A stretch of DNA of 64,000 nucleotides from Acidianus sp. HS-5 (GTDB lineage Archaea; Thermoproteota; Thermoprotei_A; Sulfolobales; Sulfolobaceae), in NCBI RefSeq assembly GCF_021655615.1, contig NZ_AP025245.1, positions 806,001-870,000 on the forward strand. Reading direction: 5' to 3'. Of the stretch, positions 36,965 through 46,304 are shown piece by piece (position 1 is the first letter of the stretch; each line of letters starts with the position of its first letter). A program made the position numbers and the translations under genes. The notes beneath the pieces are model-generated. The model made no database searches, was not told the DNA's origin, and saw nothing but the letters and a program-made list of their open reading frames with translations.

Positions 36965-37972
36965 ATGCTAGGAAAAATAGATAGAAAAACATTCGACGAA
37001 GTAATTTACCCCCACTTAGGGGAAATTCATAAGGAAGTCATAATCCCGCCAATGAACGGAGTTGATACCGGAGCTATAGAAATAGACGAGAAAAGAGTAA
37101 TGGTAGTTAAAACAGATCCCGTCTTTATAGTTCCTCAATTTGGGCTTAGAAAAGCAGCTTGGTTTGCAGTGCATATTTTAGCAAGCGATGTGATGACTTC
37201 GGGTATTCCGCCCAGGTATGCAATGATAGACCTAAATTTACCTCCTTCCATGACTGACGAGGAATTTAAAGAAATGTGGATAGGAATGCACGAGGCAATG
37301 AAGGAAATAGGAGTAATGGTAACTGCAGGTCACACGGGGAGATATGAAGGAGTTAATTATCCTATGCTAGGAGGATTCTCAATGATAGGCATAGGAGAAA
37401 AGGATAAGTTAGGTTCTCCTTATAAAGTAAGGGAAGGAGATTTAGTTATAGTAACTAAGGGACCTGCTATTGAAGCAACAGCTCTTCTGGTTAACTTATA
37501 CCCTGAGTATTTTAAGGAAAAATTGCCTGCAGACGTATTCAAGGAAGCTTACGATATGTATTGGAAAATGAGCTGTTGGAAGGACGGATTAATAGCTAGC
37601 AAAATAGGAATCCATTTAATGCACGATGCAACTGAAGGAGGATTATGGAATGCATTAGTTGAAGTTTCGGAAGTTACTAAAAAGAGAATAAGAATCCTTG
37701 AAGATAAGCTATTCATTAATAGGGCAGTAAAGGAAGTAACATCGCTAGTCAATATAGACCCTTGGATTTCAATAAGCGAAGGAACGATGGTAATACTAAC
37801 CGATAAGCCTGAAGTTAAAGATGCACTAATGAGAGAAGGATTTGAAGCTGAAATAATAGGAAAAGTCGAGGAGGGAGAGGAAGGAGTTTACTTAGGTAGT
37901 AAGAAAATAGAAAGACCTAAAGAAGATCCGTTCTGGAGGGCATTCTTCGACTTGCAAAAGAAGGTGTCCTAA
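36965..37972 (+). CDS. HypE/AIR-synthase-related ATP-dependent protein
   Basis: A 335-residue protein of the PurM/HypE/SelD fold. VKTDPVFIVPQFG near 48-60 and AWFAVHILASDVMTSGIPP near 66-84 form the nucleotide site. AGHTGRYEGVNYPMLGG near 120-136 and MHDATEGGLWNAL near 219-231 are the HypE/SelD-like blocks. No hydrogenase genes are here and the HypE C-terminal cysteine tail is missing, so it is not a hydrogenase maturase in the strict sense. Such crenarchaeal paralogs are of unknown role. The stop is interlocked with that of nadC. Confidence 0.7.
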   Translation: MLGKIDRKTFDEVIYPHLGEIHKEVIIPPMNGVDTGAIEIDEKRVMVVKTDPVFIVPQFGLRKAAWFAVHILASDVMTSGIPPRYAMIDLNLPPSMTDEEFKEMWIGMHEAMKEIGVMVTAGHTGRYEGVNYPMLGGFSMIGIGEKDKLGSPYKVREGDLVIVTKGPAIEATALLVNLYPEYFKEKLPADVFKEAYDMYWKMSCWKDGLIASKIGIHLMHDATEGGLWNALVEVSEVTKKRIRILEDKLFINRAVKEVTSLVNIDPWISISEGTMVILTDKPEVKDALMREGFEAEIIGKVEEGEEGVYLGSKKIERPKEDPFWRAFFDLQKKVS

Positions 37973-38802
37973 CGCAGAAGCTCTACATCCATTGAGAAGT
38001 CCAGCGCCCTTGATGAGTGAGTAACGTAACCACTAGAAATTATATCAACTCCAGTCTTCGCATAGCTCTTAACGTTATCAAGATTTATCCTTCCTGACGC
38101 CTCAAGTATTACCTTACCTTTAAGCTCTAAAACTACTTCAGCAATCTCATTAACGCTCATATTATCTAAAAGTATTGCGTCAACTCCTGCCTTATACGCC
38201 TTAATTGCATCCTCATAACTGGAGACTTCGATTTCAATCTTCTTAGTAAAACTTGCAATCTGTCTAGCCATTTTTACTGCTTTCTCTATACTGCCTATAA
38301 TAGTCAAGTGATTATCCTTAATCAGCACAGCGTCAGACAAGTTAAACCTATGCGGATCTCCGCCTCCTACTTCTATCGCATACTTCTCAAAAACTCTTAA
38401 GCCGGGAGTAGTTTTTCTAGTTCCCGCAATCCTTACTGTGGGATTAACCTCCCTAGCAAGTTTCACCATGGTATATGTAGCAGTAGCAATCCCTGAAAGC
38501 TTTCCCAAGATATTTAGTATTAACCTCTCTACGGATAAAGACTTATCAGCATCTCCTTCAAAAATAATTAAGTTATCTCCTTTTTTAACACCCTTACCGT
38601 CAGCTTCTGAAGATTTAACCTCAAATTCCAAGTATTTAAGGAACGGAATAATGAACCTATTACCCGCAAGTATTCCTTCATCCTTAGACCTCACATAAGA
38701 TCTGATTCTATATCCCTCAACAATTCTGCTTGTTAAATCTTCTGGATAATAATCCTCTTCTAGAAACTGCATTAGCCTTGAAATGAAAATTTGCTCTATC
38801 AT
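37969..38802 (-). CDS. nadC: Nicotinate-nucleotide diphosphorylase (carboxylating)
   Basis: A 277-residue quinolinate phosphoribosyltransferase. Characteristic blocks are GTRKTTPGLRVFEKYAIEVGG near 128-148, LIKDNHLTI near 160-168, IEVSSYEDAIKAYKAGVDAI and ASGRINLDNVKSYA near 235-248. It makes nicotinate mononucleotide from quinolinate and PRPP for NAD. It begins immediately after the stop of guaAA, so the leftward genes tenA, DUF3834, guaAA and nadC look like one operon. ModD is a related alternative, but no molybdate genes are near. Confidence 0.87.
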   Translation of the reverse strand: MIEQIFISRLMQFLEEDYYPEDLTSRIVEGYRIRSYVRSKDEGILAGNRFIIPFLKYLEFEVKSSEADGKGVKKGDNLIIFEGDADKSLSVERLILNILGKLSGIATATYTMVKLAREVNPTVRIAGTRKTTPGLRVFEKYAIEVGGGDPHRFNLSDAVLIKDNHLTIIGSIEKAVKMARQIASFTKKIEIEVSSYEDAIKAYKAGVDAILLDNMSVNEIAEVVLELKGKVILEASGRINLDNVKSYAKTGVDIISSGYVTHSSRALDFSMDVELLR

Positions 38803-39369
38803 TTACTTTTTACATACAGCCAAGTAATTCTTAAATATCTCTATTCCGTTCTCTGTGTGCTTAACCTCTGGATGAAACTGAACTCCAAATATTGAGGAAT
38901 CCTTATTAACCATTGCTTCAATCTTTGCGCTTTCACTGTGAGCAATTATAGAAAAACCGGGGGGAACTTCCTTAACTTCATCGTTGTGACTTTCCCATGC
39001 ATTAAACTCATTCTTTAAGCCTTGTAAGATAGTGTCGTGGTCCTCAACAGATATTCTTGCTAATCCGAATTCAGGCATGTTGGCTTTACCTACTTTTCCA
39101 CCTAAAACGTAAGCTAAAAGTTGATGGCCTAAGCATATACCTAACTTTGGCACACTGAGATCTTTAACGAATAGTGGGGAATTACCCATCTTTTTAATTT
39201 CCTCCTCGACAGAGTAAGGACCTCCGCTGAATACCATACAGTCGAACTTCTTCACGTACTCTAGGTCGGCATTAATATTTACTACCTCCACGTCTACGCC
39301 TAGGTATTTCAAGTTTTTTAATATAAGATGATTATATTGACCACCGTAATAAACCAGCCCTACTTTCAC
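38803..39369 (-). CDS. guaAA: GMP synthase glutamine amidotransferase subunit
   Basis: A 188-residue class I glutamine amidotransferase. The nucleophile is in GICLGHQLLA near 76-85 and the His-Glu pair in QFHPEVKHTENG near 164-175. The N-terminus LVYYGGQYNHLI matches the archaeal split GMP synthase A subunit. It supplies ammonia to the separate synthetase subunit, which is not in the window. It is located between a DUF3834 gene and nadC on the same strand with tight spacing. Confidence 0.85.
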   Translation of the reverse strand: MKVGLVYYGGQYNHLILKNLKYLGVDVEVVNINADLEYVKKFDCMVFSGGPYSVEEEIKKMGNSPLFVKDLSVPKLGICLGHQLLAYVLGGKVGKANMPEFGLARISVEDHDTILQGLKNEFNAWESHNDEVKEVPPGFSIIAHSESAKIEAMVNKDSSIFGVQFHPEVKHTENGIEIFKNYLAVCKK

Positions 39370-39393
39370 GCGTTATTTTAAAACTTCGAATAA

Positions 39394-40017
39394 TTAAGCT
39401 TTTCTAAATACATAAGGTTTCTCCAATCTTTGAACCTTGAACTCAGAATTCTCGAAGATACTCTGAATAAACAAGGAAGGTCTATAGATAGGCAAATTAT
39501 CAGCTACATACTCAGAAGTTCCTTCAGGGTCTTCTTTAAATAGATCTATTCCTTCCTTGTATGCGCTCTCAAAATCCTCATTTAACCCTTCTGCACCACA
39601 AATGCCAGGTAAATTAAAGTCCTTTGCTAAAAGGAGGTCCTCAAAATAAAGTCCGTCCCTGCTAACTGCAGTTGTTACAACAGCAGAGTCTACCTTACCT
39701 TCCTTGTAGAGCTTGTAAACTTCTGCTGGGTCGTCAGTAAATACAACTTCAGCCGAATGATTGTAAAGCTTAAGTACTAAATCTAAAAGCATGTGATTTG
39801 CACTTCCCTTCTTCCAAACAGCAATCCTTTTACCCAAAGAGGGAGTTATTACCAACATCCTAGAAACCAAAACGTAGTCAGTCCTTTCTAGAAGTGGGAT
39901 TGCATTAAGTTTAACTTCTCCGTCTCCTTCAAAAACTACCTTAACGTCTTTCCTCTTCATTGTCGATGCTATTATTGGGTAAGAAACTGGACCGGGAGGA
40001 GTTAAAACAGTTACCAT
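39394..40017 (-). CDS. DUF3834-like protein, periplasmic-binding-protein-like fold without signal
   Basis: A 207-residue protein recognised as the Sulfolobales DUF3834 type. TVLTPPGPVSYPIIASTM at the N-terminus and DPAEVYKLYKEGKVDSAVV and SRDGLYFEDLL further on resemble NMT1/THI5-type substrate-binding proteins, but there is no signal peptide or lipobox, so it should be cytoplasmic. It lies 22 nt after tenA in the same operon, which suggests a role in thiamine or pyrimidine-precursor handling; this is inference from context. Confidence 0.6.
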   Translation of the reverse strand: MVTVLTPPGPVSYPIIASTMKRKDVKVVFEGDGEVKLNAIPLLERTDYVLVSRMLVITPSLGKRIAVWKKGSANHMLLDLVLKLYNHSAEVVFTDDPAEVYKLYKEGKVDSAVVTTAVSRDGLYFEDLLLAKDFNLPGICGAEGLNEDFESAYKEGIDLFKEDPEGTSEYVADNLPIYRPSLFIQSIFENSEFKVQRLEKPYVFRKA

Positions 40018-40039
40018 TATTTAAAATAAAAAGGAAAGT

Positions 40040-40699
40040 TTAAAAATTAAATGGAAACTTTTCTAGCTTATATGCAGAATCCCAGAACATGTATTCCATT
40101 ATCGAGGTAATCCTAAAAGTTCTTATTGCAGTTACATCCTCTTCTGGAGTTAATTTGAAAGAATTCACAATTTCTATGACAGCTCTAACTCCTTTTTCAT
40201 ACTCCTCTCCTCCGTAAGTTTTAATCCACCTATCGTAAAGGGGATTTGGAGAACCCTTCTTTAATAGCTCCTTTCCTACCTCCATATAAATCCAATAACA
40301 AGGTAAAACAGCGCTTACAGCCTCAAAGTACGGTTTATAAAGTACAGTTGATAAAAGGAACGAAGTATAAAGCAGATTAGTGGGCGACGGAATTAGTTTA
40401 GCCCTTTCCTCTTCGCTTATGTTCCAAGTGCTCATGAAGAAATTATGTAACTCTCCTTCTACTCTCATTATGCTCTGGAGATGGGAAGAGAATAACATTG
40501 ATTCATCCCGCTTTTCAGCCTTAGCTGAAATAATTGCTAATGCCCTAGAAAATTCCCTCAAATAAAGGTAATCTTGAAGAATATAATATTTGAATTTCTC
40601 TTCTGCTAAAGAGCCATCAACTAACCCTTTAATAAAAGGGTGAGAAAGGATAGCGTTATAAATGTCGTTTATAGCATTCCACATCTTTTCAGTTAACAT
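40040..40699 (-). CDS. tenA: TenA-family aminopyrimidine aminohydrolase/thiaminase II
   Basis: A 219-residue all-helical TenA protein. HPFIKGLVDGSLAEEKFKYY near 20-39, YILQDYLYLREFSRALA near 39-55, and the catalytic cysteine in AVLPCYWIYMEVG near 140 are typical. The C-terminal FRITSIMEYMFWDSAY near 200-215 carries the active-site glutamate. It salvages the thiamine pyrimidine from degraded thiamine. It heads the tenA-DUF3834-guaAA-nadC string and begins 21 nt after the ring-nuclease-like gene. Confidence 0.85.
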   Translation of the reverse strand: MLTEKMWNAINDIYNAILSHPFIKGLVDGSLAEEKFKYYILQDYLYLREFSRALAIISAKAEKRDESMLFSSHLQSIMRVEGELHNFFMSTWNISEEERAKLIPSPTNLLYTSFLLSTVLYKPYFEAVSAVLPCYWIYMEVGKELLKKGSPNPLYDRWIKTYGGEEYEKGVRAVIEIVNSFKLTPEEDVTAIRTFRITSIMEYMFWDSAYKLEKFPFNF

Positions 40700-40719
40700 T
40701 TGCTAATCCCTCGGTCGTC

Positions 40720-41256
40720 TTATATTAATACTATAGTTCTAGCATCTTTAGATATTAATTCGCAAAATATTTCCTTATTAACGCATTTGCCTTTTCCTGC
40801 TTCCTCTATCTCCTCTTCTTTCAATTTCTTTATTAAACTCTGTATTCTGTTATATTCGTTTTGAGGAATAATAGTTGTAACTACGTAAGCAGAATTCCTT
40901 ATTGCACTTATTGCGGCTGCAACGCTCATAGCTTTCCTACCTCCAGTAAAGTCAACGTAGTCGCCTTTCGATATTTTACCTTGTAATCCTTTTCTGAAAA
41001 TCTCGTAATCCTCCTTTGTTGCAATATCATTTATAGGAAGAGGAATATCAGTAATCTCAACGTCTTTACCGCCACAACAAACAAATATTGCCTTTACCAG
41101 CTTCCAAGCTAATTCAACTGCCTTATCAGAAGTTCGTATTATGTAGACTTCCTTAATATCTATCGGCTCACCACCGTAATTTCCAGACTTCAAATTCATA
41201 TAAGTTTCAAAAACTCCTCCTGGGGAAGTTCCTAAGGTAGCTACTAACTTTACCAT
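40720..41256 (-). CDS. CARF-domain protein, candidate Crn1-type ring nuclease
   Basis: From ATG 41256 the protein has 178 residues and begins MVKLVATLGTSPGG, which puts a serine at position 11 exactly as in the S. solfataricus ring nuclease Sso2081, where that residue is catalytic. KGDYVDFTGGRKAMSVAAA near 97-115 is the second conserved CARF block, and the C-terminal SKDARTIVLI holds a lysine near the position of the other catalytic residue. Such proteins cleave cyclic tetra-adenylate and switch off type III CRISPR defence. An ORF extension to 41280 adds eight residues not found in the family. No cas genes or arrays are in the window. The gene lies 20 nt before tenA on the same strand. Confidence 0.78.
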   Translation of the reverse strand: MVKLVATLGTSPGGVFETYMNLKSGNYGGEPIDIKEVYIIRTSDKAVELAWKLVKAIFVCCGGKDVEITDIPLPINDIATKEDYEIFRKGLQGKISKGDYVDFTGGRKAMSVAAAISAIRNSAYVVTTIIPQNEYNRIQSLIKKLKEEEIEEAGKGKCVNKEIFCELISKDARTIVLI

Positions 41257-41351
41257 AACATAGAATGATGAGAAGAACAATAAAAATTCTGGCGGTATAG
41301 TGGTAGGGATGGTGGGAAGACTTATTTAGAGGAATGTAATAAGTACTATGC

Positions 41352-41609
41352 ATGATAGGTGAGATTTTCGTAAAGAGAGCTGACGATAAGGGTAGGATTC
41401 TTATATCTGGTTTTAAAGGAAAAGATGTTTATATAATAGATTTAGGTTCTGGATATTTTATAACCGACAGTAAAGAAGTTGCAGAAGTTGTGTCAAGACA
41501 TGCTTCTAAAGCATTTAGTGATGAGTTTCTAAAACTGGTGGAAGAGCTTTTCCCTGAAGAAGTTGAGGAGATCGTAGAAAAGGAGGTCGTAAACAAGGTT
41601 GAGCAGTGA
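41352..41609 (+). CDS. Probable VapB-like antitoxin (AbrB-type N-terminus)
   Basis: An 85-residue protein directly preceding a PIN-domain gene. The N-terminus IFVKRADDKGRILI resembles the swapped-hairpin (AbrB/SpoVT) DNA-binding motif, and the C-terminus is acidic and helical (EELFPEEVEEIVEKEVV), as in antitoxin toxin-binding tails. It overlaps the PIN gene by 11 nt. The assignment rests largely on gene order. Confidence 0.6.
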   Translation: MIGEIFVKRADDKGRILISGFKGKDVYIIDLGSGYFITDSKEVAEVVSRHASKAFSDEFLKLVEELFPEEVEEIVEKEVVNKVEQ

Positions 41610-42018
41610 GAAAGAAGAGGAGAAGAATGAGGAAATATATCTTATCGATACTGATATTCTATTTTCTAAGAAATATTTAAATTTTAGAGAAAAGAAGTAT
41701 AGAATAACAAGTATAACATTATACGAATTTATAGTGATTATAAGAAACAAATATATAGAAATGATGAAGAAGGGATATAAACATAGAGCAGAAGGCTATC
41801 TAAATTTCCTAAAACTAATAAAGAATGAAATAAAAAATTCCGTGGTTGATGTTAATAAGGATGATATTTTGAAATCAATTAACTTAATATTCGAGAGAGA
41901 AATCAATGTAGGGGACGCGATAAATGTTGAGATTGCTAGAAAAATTAATGCATTAATTGTGAGTAACGACAAGGATTACAGCAGGGTAAAGGATTTAGTA
42001 AAGGTAATAACACCTTAA
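41599..42018 (+). CDS. PIN-domain RNase, VapC-like toxin
   Basis: A 139-residue PIN protein. Acidic residues of the metal site occur in LIDTDILF near 15-22, TLYEFIVI near 40-47, NVGDAINVEIA near 107-117 and SNDKDYSRV near 124-132. The start is TTG 41599 within the 3' end of the antitoxin-like gene, so the two are coupled. It probably cleaves RNA. The stop is interlocked with the stop of the RadA-paralog gene. Confidence 0.72.
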   Translation: MSSEKEEEKNEEIYLIDTDILFSKKYLNFREKKYRITSITLYEFIVIIRNKYIEMMKKGYKHRAEGYLNFLKLIKNEIKNSVVDVNKDDILKSINLIFEREINVGDAINVEIARKINALIVSNDKDYSRVKDLVKVITP

Positions 42019-42794
42019 CTCTGGAATTCATCTTTACTTGCTTCCTTTATCTTATCCATTACTTTCTTAGGCAATGCGTAATCCTCCTTCCTCTCTTGAA
42101 CCTTTCCTAGGAGGACTATTCCCTTTCCTGGAACTATATCAATTTCCCAAACATACTTATCGTGATTAGTCTGCCTCATTTTCTCTATTAGCACGTAACG
42201 GTGAAGCATTCCGTCCTTAACTACTCTCCTAAACCTTATTATACCGTCAGCAACGTGTTCAACTCCAAAACCAAAAGCTTGAGAAGTAGTTATTGCATAT
42301 TGAGAAGTAGCTACTATGGTGAACTTCCATTTATAAAGGACTCTCTTTAAGTAATAACTTATTTTCCTTGCCATTGCGGGCTTATCTAAGAAGAAAGCTG
42401 AAACGGAGTCTATAACTAACCTAGCTCTACCGTAACCTAACTTCTGCTTTGCAGCAATTACTTTCTTAACCATTTCTTCTGGAGTTACCTCTTCTAAAGA
42501 CCACTCATCCTCCTTCTCCTTCATGAGCGCATCAATTATTATTAACTTCTTATCAAGGTAACTCTCCACATCCCAGTTGAACTGCTTTGCTTGTCTTAAT
42601 ATGGAATCCCTACTTTCTTCTGTAGTCACATAGATGCCTATGTCACCTTCTTTCAATCCCTCATGAATAAAACTGAGGGAAAAGATAGTCTTTCCAGTTC
42701 CTGGCTCTCCTGTTGCTGCGACGAAGAATCCTTGAGGTATACCTCCCTCTATTAGCTTATCGAAGTCTGGTATTCCTGTTGACAACCTAGCCAT
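42015..42794 (-). CDS. RadA paralog (aRadC/KaiC-like RecA-fold ATPase)
   Basis: A 259-residue single-domain RecA-fold ATPase. Walker A is GEPGTGKT at 29-36, Walker B is RLVIDSVS near 124-131, and RFRRVVKDGMLHRYVLIEKM lies near the C-terminal core. It closely resembles S. solfataricus SSO2452, a RadA paralog reported to bind single-stranded DNA and restrain RadA. The divergent gene is a phosphatase related to SSO2453, so the local order is conserved. It probably takes part in recombination control. Confidence 0.82.
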   Translation of the reverse strand: MARLSTGIPDFDKLIEGGIPQGFFVAATGEPGTGKTIFSLSFIHEGLKEGDIGIYVTTEESRDSILRQAKQFNWDVESYLDKKLIIIDALMKEKEDEWSLEEVTPEEMVKKVIAAKQKLGYGRARLVIDSVSAFFLDKPAMARKISYYLKRVLYKWKFTIVATSQYAITTSQAFGFGVEHVADGIIRFRRVVKDGMLHRYVLIEKMRQTNHDKYVWEIDIVPGKGIVLLGKVQERKEDYALPKKVMDKIKEASKDEFQS

Positions 42795-42903
42795 AAGTTA
42801 AATTTGATTTTAGAAAATAAAACTCTAGAAGACCGCGAGCGTTTTATATTAGAAAATCAAGTGTATTTTAGATGAAGAACAGCGGATCTTCTGAGTGATA
42901 AAA

Positions 42904-43348
42904 ATGTATTGGGTGAGGAGAGGCATCATAGGCGGATCCTGCTTACCTTATAGTGTAGATGAAATAAAGAAGTGGAAGGCAAGCGGAGTTAAGAAAGTTG
43001 TTATTCTACCGGAAGACTGGGAAATTGAGGAAGCTTGGGGTAGCGTAGATTATTATTTCTCAGTCCTAGAGGAGAACGGATTAAAGTTCATTCATGTTCC
43101 TATTACCGACGGATACCCACCTACAGAGAAACAATTTGAGGAGATTATGGAATGGTTAGAAGGAGGAGGAAACTTAGTCCATTGTGTTGGAGGAATAGGA
43201 AGGACTGGAACTGTACTAGCAGGTTATTTAATGATAACTGAAGGATTAAATGCAAATGAAGCCGTTGAAGATGTCAGGAAATATAGGAGCGGAGCAGTTC
43301 AGACGCTTCAACAATTTGAGTTCTTACTCTCATTAGAAGGTAAGGCTA

Positions 43349-43377
<29 letters not shown>
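42904..43377 (+). CDS. Small protein tyrosine/dual-specificity phosphatase
   Basis: A 157-residue phosphatase like SsoPTP. The active-site loop is HCVGGIGRTG with catalytic cysteine C94 from this start, and the general acid aspartate is in PITDGYPP near residue 69. I start at ATG 42904 because MYWVRR is the family N-terminus; GTG 42895 would add three residues. It removes phosphate from tyrosine or serine in proteins. It is followed by endonuclease V with a 29-nt overlap. Confidence 0.85.
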
Positions 43378-43963
<586 letters not shown>

Positions 43964-43969
43964 TAAAAT

Positions 43970-44566
43970 ATGGTAGAAGTACCTAAAATTCCAGAAGAAA
44001 AAGAGATTGAACTTAACCCTCACGATACTGCGCTTCTAATAGTCGATATGCAGAATGATTTCTTAAGAAAAGATGGCAAACTTCCTGTTCCTACTGCTGA
44101 AGGAACTATACAGCCCATAAAAGATCTCATAAGAAAAGCAAGAGATTCTTCAACTCTGGTTATTTATACTCAAGACTGGCACATGAAGGACGACCCAGAG
44201 TTTAAAATATGGGGAGAACATGCACTAGCTGGAACTTGGGGAGCCGAAATCGTTGACGAACTAAAGCCGGAAAAGGACGACTTCCTAATAAAGAAATATA
44301 GGTATGATGCATTTTTCGAGACTCCTCTGGATTACATTCTTAGGGTCAAAGGAATAAAGAACTTAGTAATAACTGGCACTGTTGCAAATATCTGCGTTTT
44401 ACACACTGCAGGCAGTGCTGCACTTAGATGGTATAACGTTATAATGCCTAAAGACGGAGTTTCAGCAATAACTGACTTTGATTACTATGCTACACTTAGA
44501 CAAGTAGATTTTCTCTACAAAGGAAAGATAACAACTTCTACCGGAATAAAGCTTAATACTAAATAA
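43970..44566 (+). CDS. Isochorismatase-family hydrolase, probable nicotinamidase
   Basis: A 198-residue cysteine hydrolase. The triad is D in LLIVDMQNDF near 20-29, K in IKKYRYDAFF and C in VANICVLHTAG near 139-149. YTQDWHMKDDPEF with a later IWGEH resembles the metal site of nicotinamidases. If so, it converts nicotinamide to nicotinate in NAD salvage, which would fit nadC nearby. Other amidases of the family cannot be excluded. It lies 7 nt after endonuclease V. Confidence 0.75.
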   Translation: MVEVPKIPEEKEIELNPHDTALLIVDMQNDFLRKDGKLPVPTAEGTIQPIKDLIRKARDSSTLVIYTQDWHMKDDPEFKIWGEHALAGTWGAEIVDELKPEKDDFLIKKYRYDAFFETPLDYILRVKGIKNLVITGTVANICVLHTAGSAALRWYNVIMPKDGVSAITDFDYYATLRQVDFLYKGKITTSTGIKLNTK

Positions 44567-44582
44567 AAGTAATTTTAAGCAA

Positions 44583-45560
44583 ATGGATTACTATTCAATA
44601 GTTCATAACGACTTTGACGGAACTGCTTCTGCAGCAGTTTATGCTAGAGCAGTAAAGTCTTTACCTAAGAATGTTTGGTTTACTGAGCCTACTAAAGTTC
44701 ACATGTTACTAAATAAATTAGAGCCTAGAGGAGTATATAACATAATGATAGCAGACCTTGGACTTAATGAAAGCACTTTTGATAAAATTGTTGAAAGTTG
44801 TAAGAATTTGATAGACCAAGGAGTAAAAATACAGTGGTTCGACCATCATGTTTGGAAAGATGAATGGAAGTCAAAGCTTTCAGAAATTGGAGTAGAAGTT
44901 CATCACGATACTTCAACTTGCGGTGCAGGAGTAGTTCACAAGGTAATGAACCCTGACGATGAATTCTCCTCAAAACTTGCTTCAGCAGATTGCTCAGTGG
45001 ATATTTGGCTTCATGACGACCCTATGGGAGAAAAGCTCAGAAGAATAGTTGAAAGCAATAAGGATTATGGGTGGAAGAAGAGGCTAATAGAGACCTTTTA
45101 TAACGGAGTACTATGGAACGACGAATTTCAGAAAATGCTGGAAGATCAAATAGATCAAGAATTAAAGGGTTATCAAAAACTTCCTAAATATTATCGTGTA
45201 ATAGAGGTTAACGGAGTGAAAGTTGTCGTGGCAATAAGGTGGCATGGGCCTCCAGATATAAGTTACGCTGCACAATACTTAATGACTCGGACTGGAGCTA
45301 AGGTCTTTGTTTCTGCAAACGGTAAAGCTGTTTCTTTCAGGAGTTCAACAATAAATGTAAGGCTCTTTGCCGCTAAATTAGGCGGTGGGGGACATCCTTT
45401 AGCTGCAGGGGCTTCTTTGAAGATTCCTTTAATTTACAGAATATTAAGGAGAATTGGATTAATATCCCCTGCAAACAGATGGGTTTGTAACGTAGTAACT
45501 AAGGTAATAAACGATGTTGGATTTAAAGAGTACCAACAAAAGGATATTACTCAACACTGA
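44583..45560 (+). CDS. DHH/DHHA1-family phosphoesterase
   Basis: A 325-residue DHH phosphoesterase. HNDFDGTASAAVYARA near 8-23 (metal aspartates), QWFDHHVWKD near 82-91 (the DHH motif) and the C-terminal substrate block KLGGGGHPLAAGAS near 261-274 are complete. Members cleave oligonucleotides or linear and cyclic dinucleotides; the crenarchaeal role is not settled. It is the last of a rightward group of repair and salvage genes beginning with the phosphatase. Confidence 0.83.
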   Translation: MDYYSIVHNDFDGTASAAVYARAVKSLPKNVWFTEPTKVHMLLNKLEPRGVYNIMIADLGLNESTFDKIVESCKNLIDQGVKIQWFDHHVWKDEWKSKLSEIGVEVHHDTSTCGAGVVHKVMNPDDEFSSKLASADCSVDIWLHDDPMGEKLRRIVESNKDYGWKKRLIETFYNGVLWNDEFQKMLEDQIDQELKGYQKLPKYYRVIEVNGVKVVVAIRWHGPPDISYAAQYLMTRTGAKVFVSANGKAVSFRSSTINVRLFAAKLGGGGHPLAAGASLKIPLIYRILRRIGLISPANRWVCNVVTKVINDVGFKEYQQKDITQH

Positions 45561-45602
45561 GGTTAAAAAATCTTTATACTTAAAACTGAAAAAGAAGTGT
45601 TT

Positions 45603-45627
45603 TAAAATAGTTATAACTACTATTTTA
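45603..45627. promoter_or_regulatory. Inverted repeat in the peroxiredoxin control region
   Basis: TAAAATAGT and ACTATTTTA are perfect 9-bp arms around a 7-nt centre that reads TATAACT. The element ends 13 nt before the peroxiredoxin ATG. It either encloses a TATA element or, if the stronger TTTATAC at 45573-45579 is used, lies just after the transcription start. Both positions suit a repressor or redox regulator. Confidence 0.45.
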
Positions 45628-45640
45628 TAGTGAATCTAAA

Positions 45641-46288
<648 letters not shown>

Positions 46289-46304
46289 ACTAAATAATTT
46301 TTTC

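Noticed and set aside
42868..42905. A second C/D box sRNA before the phosphatase gene (GATGA, CTGA, TGATAA)
   Set aside because: The C box has a mismatch at its core, no final D box follows before the coding region, and there is no T-run.
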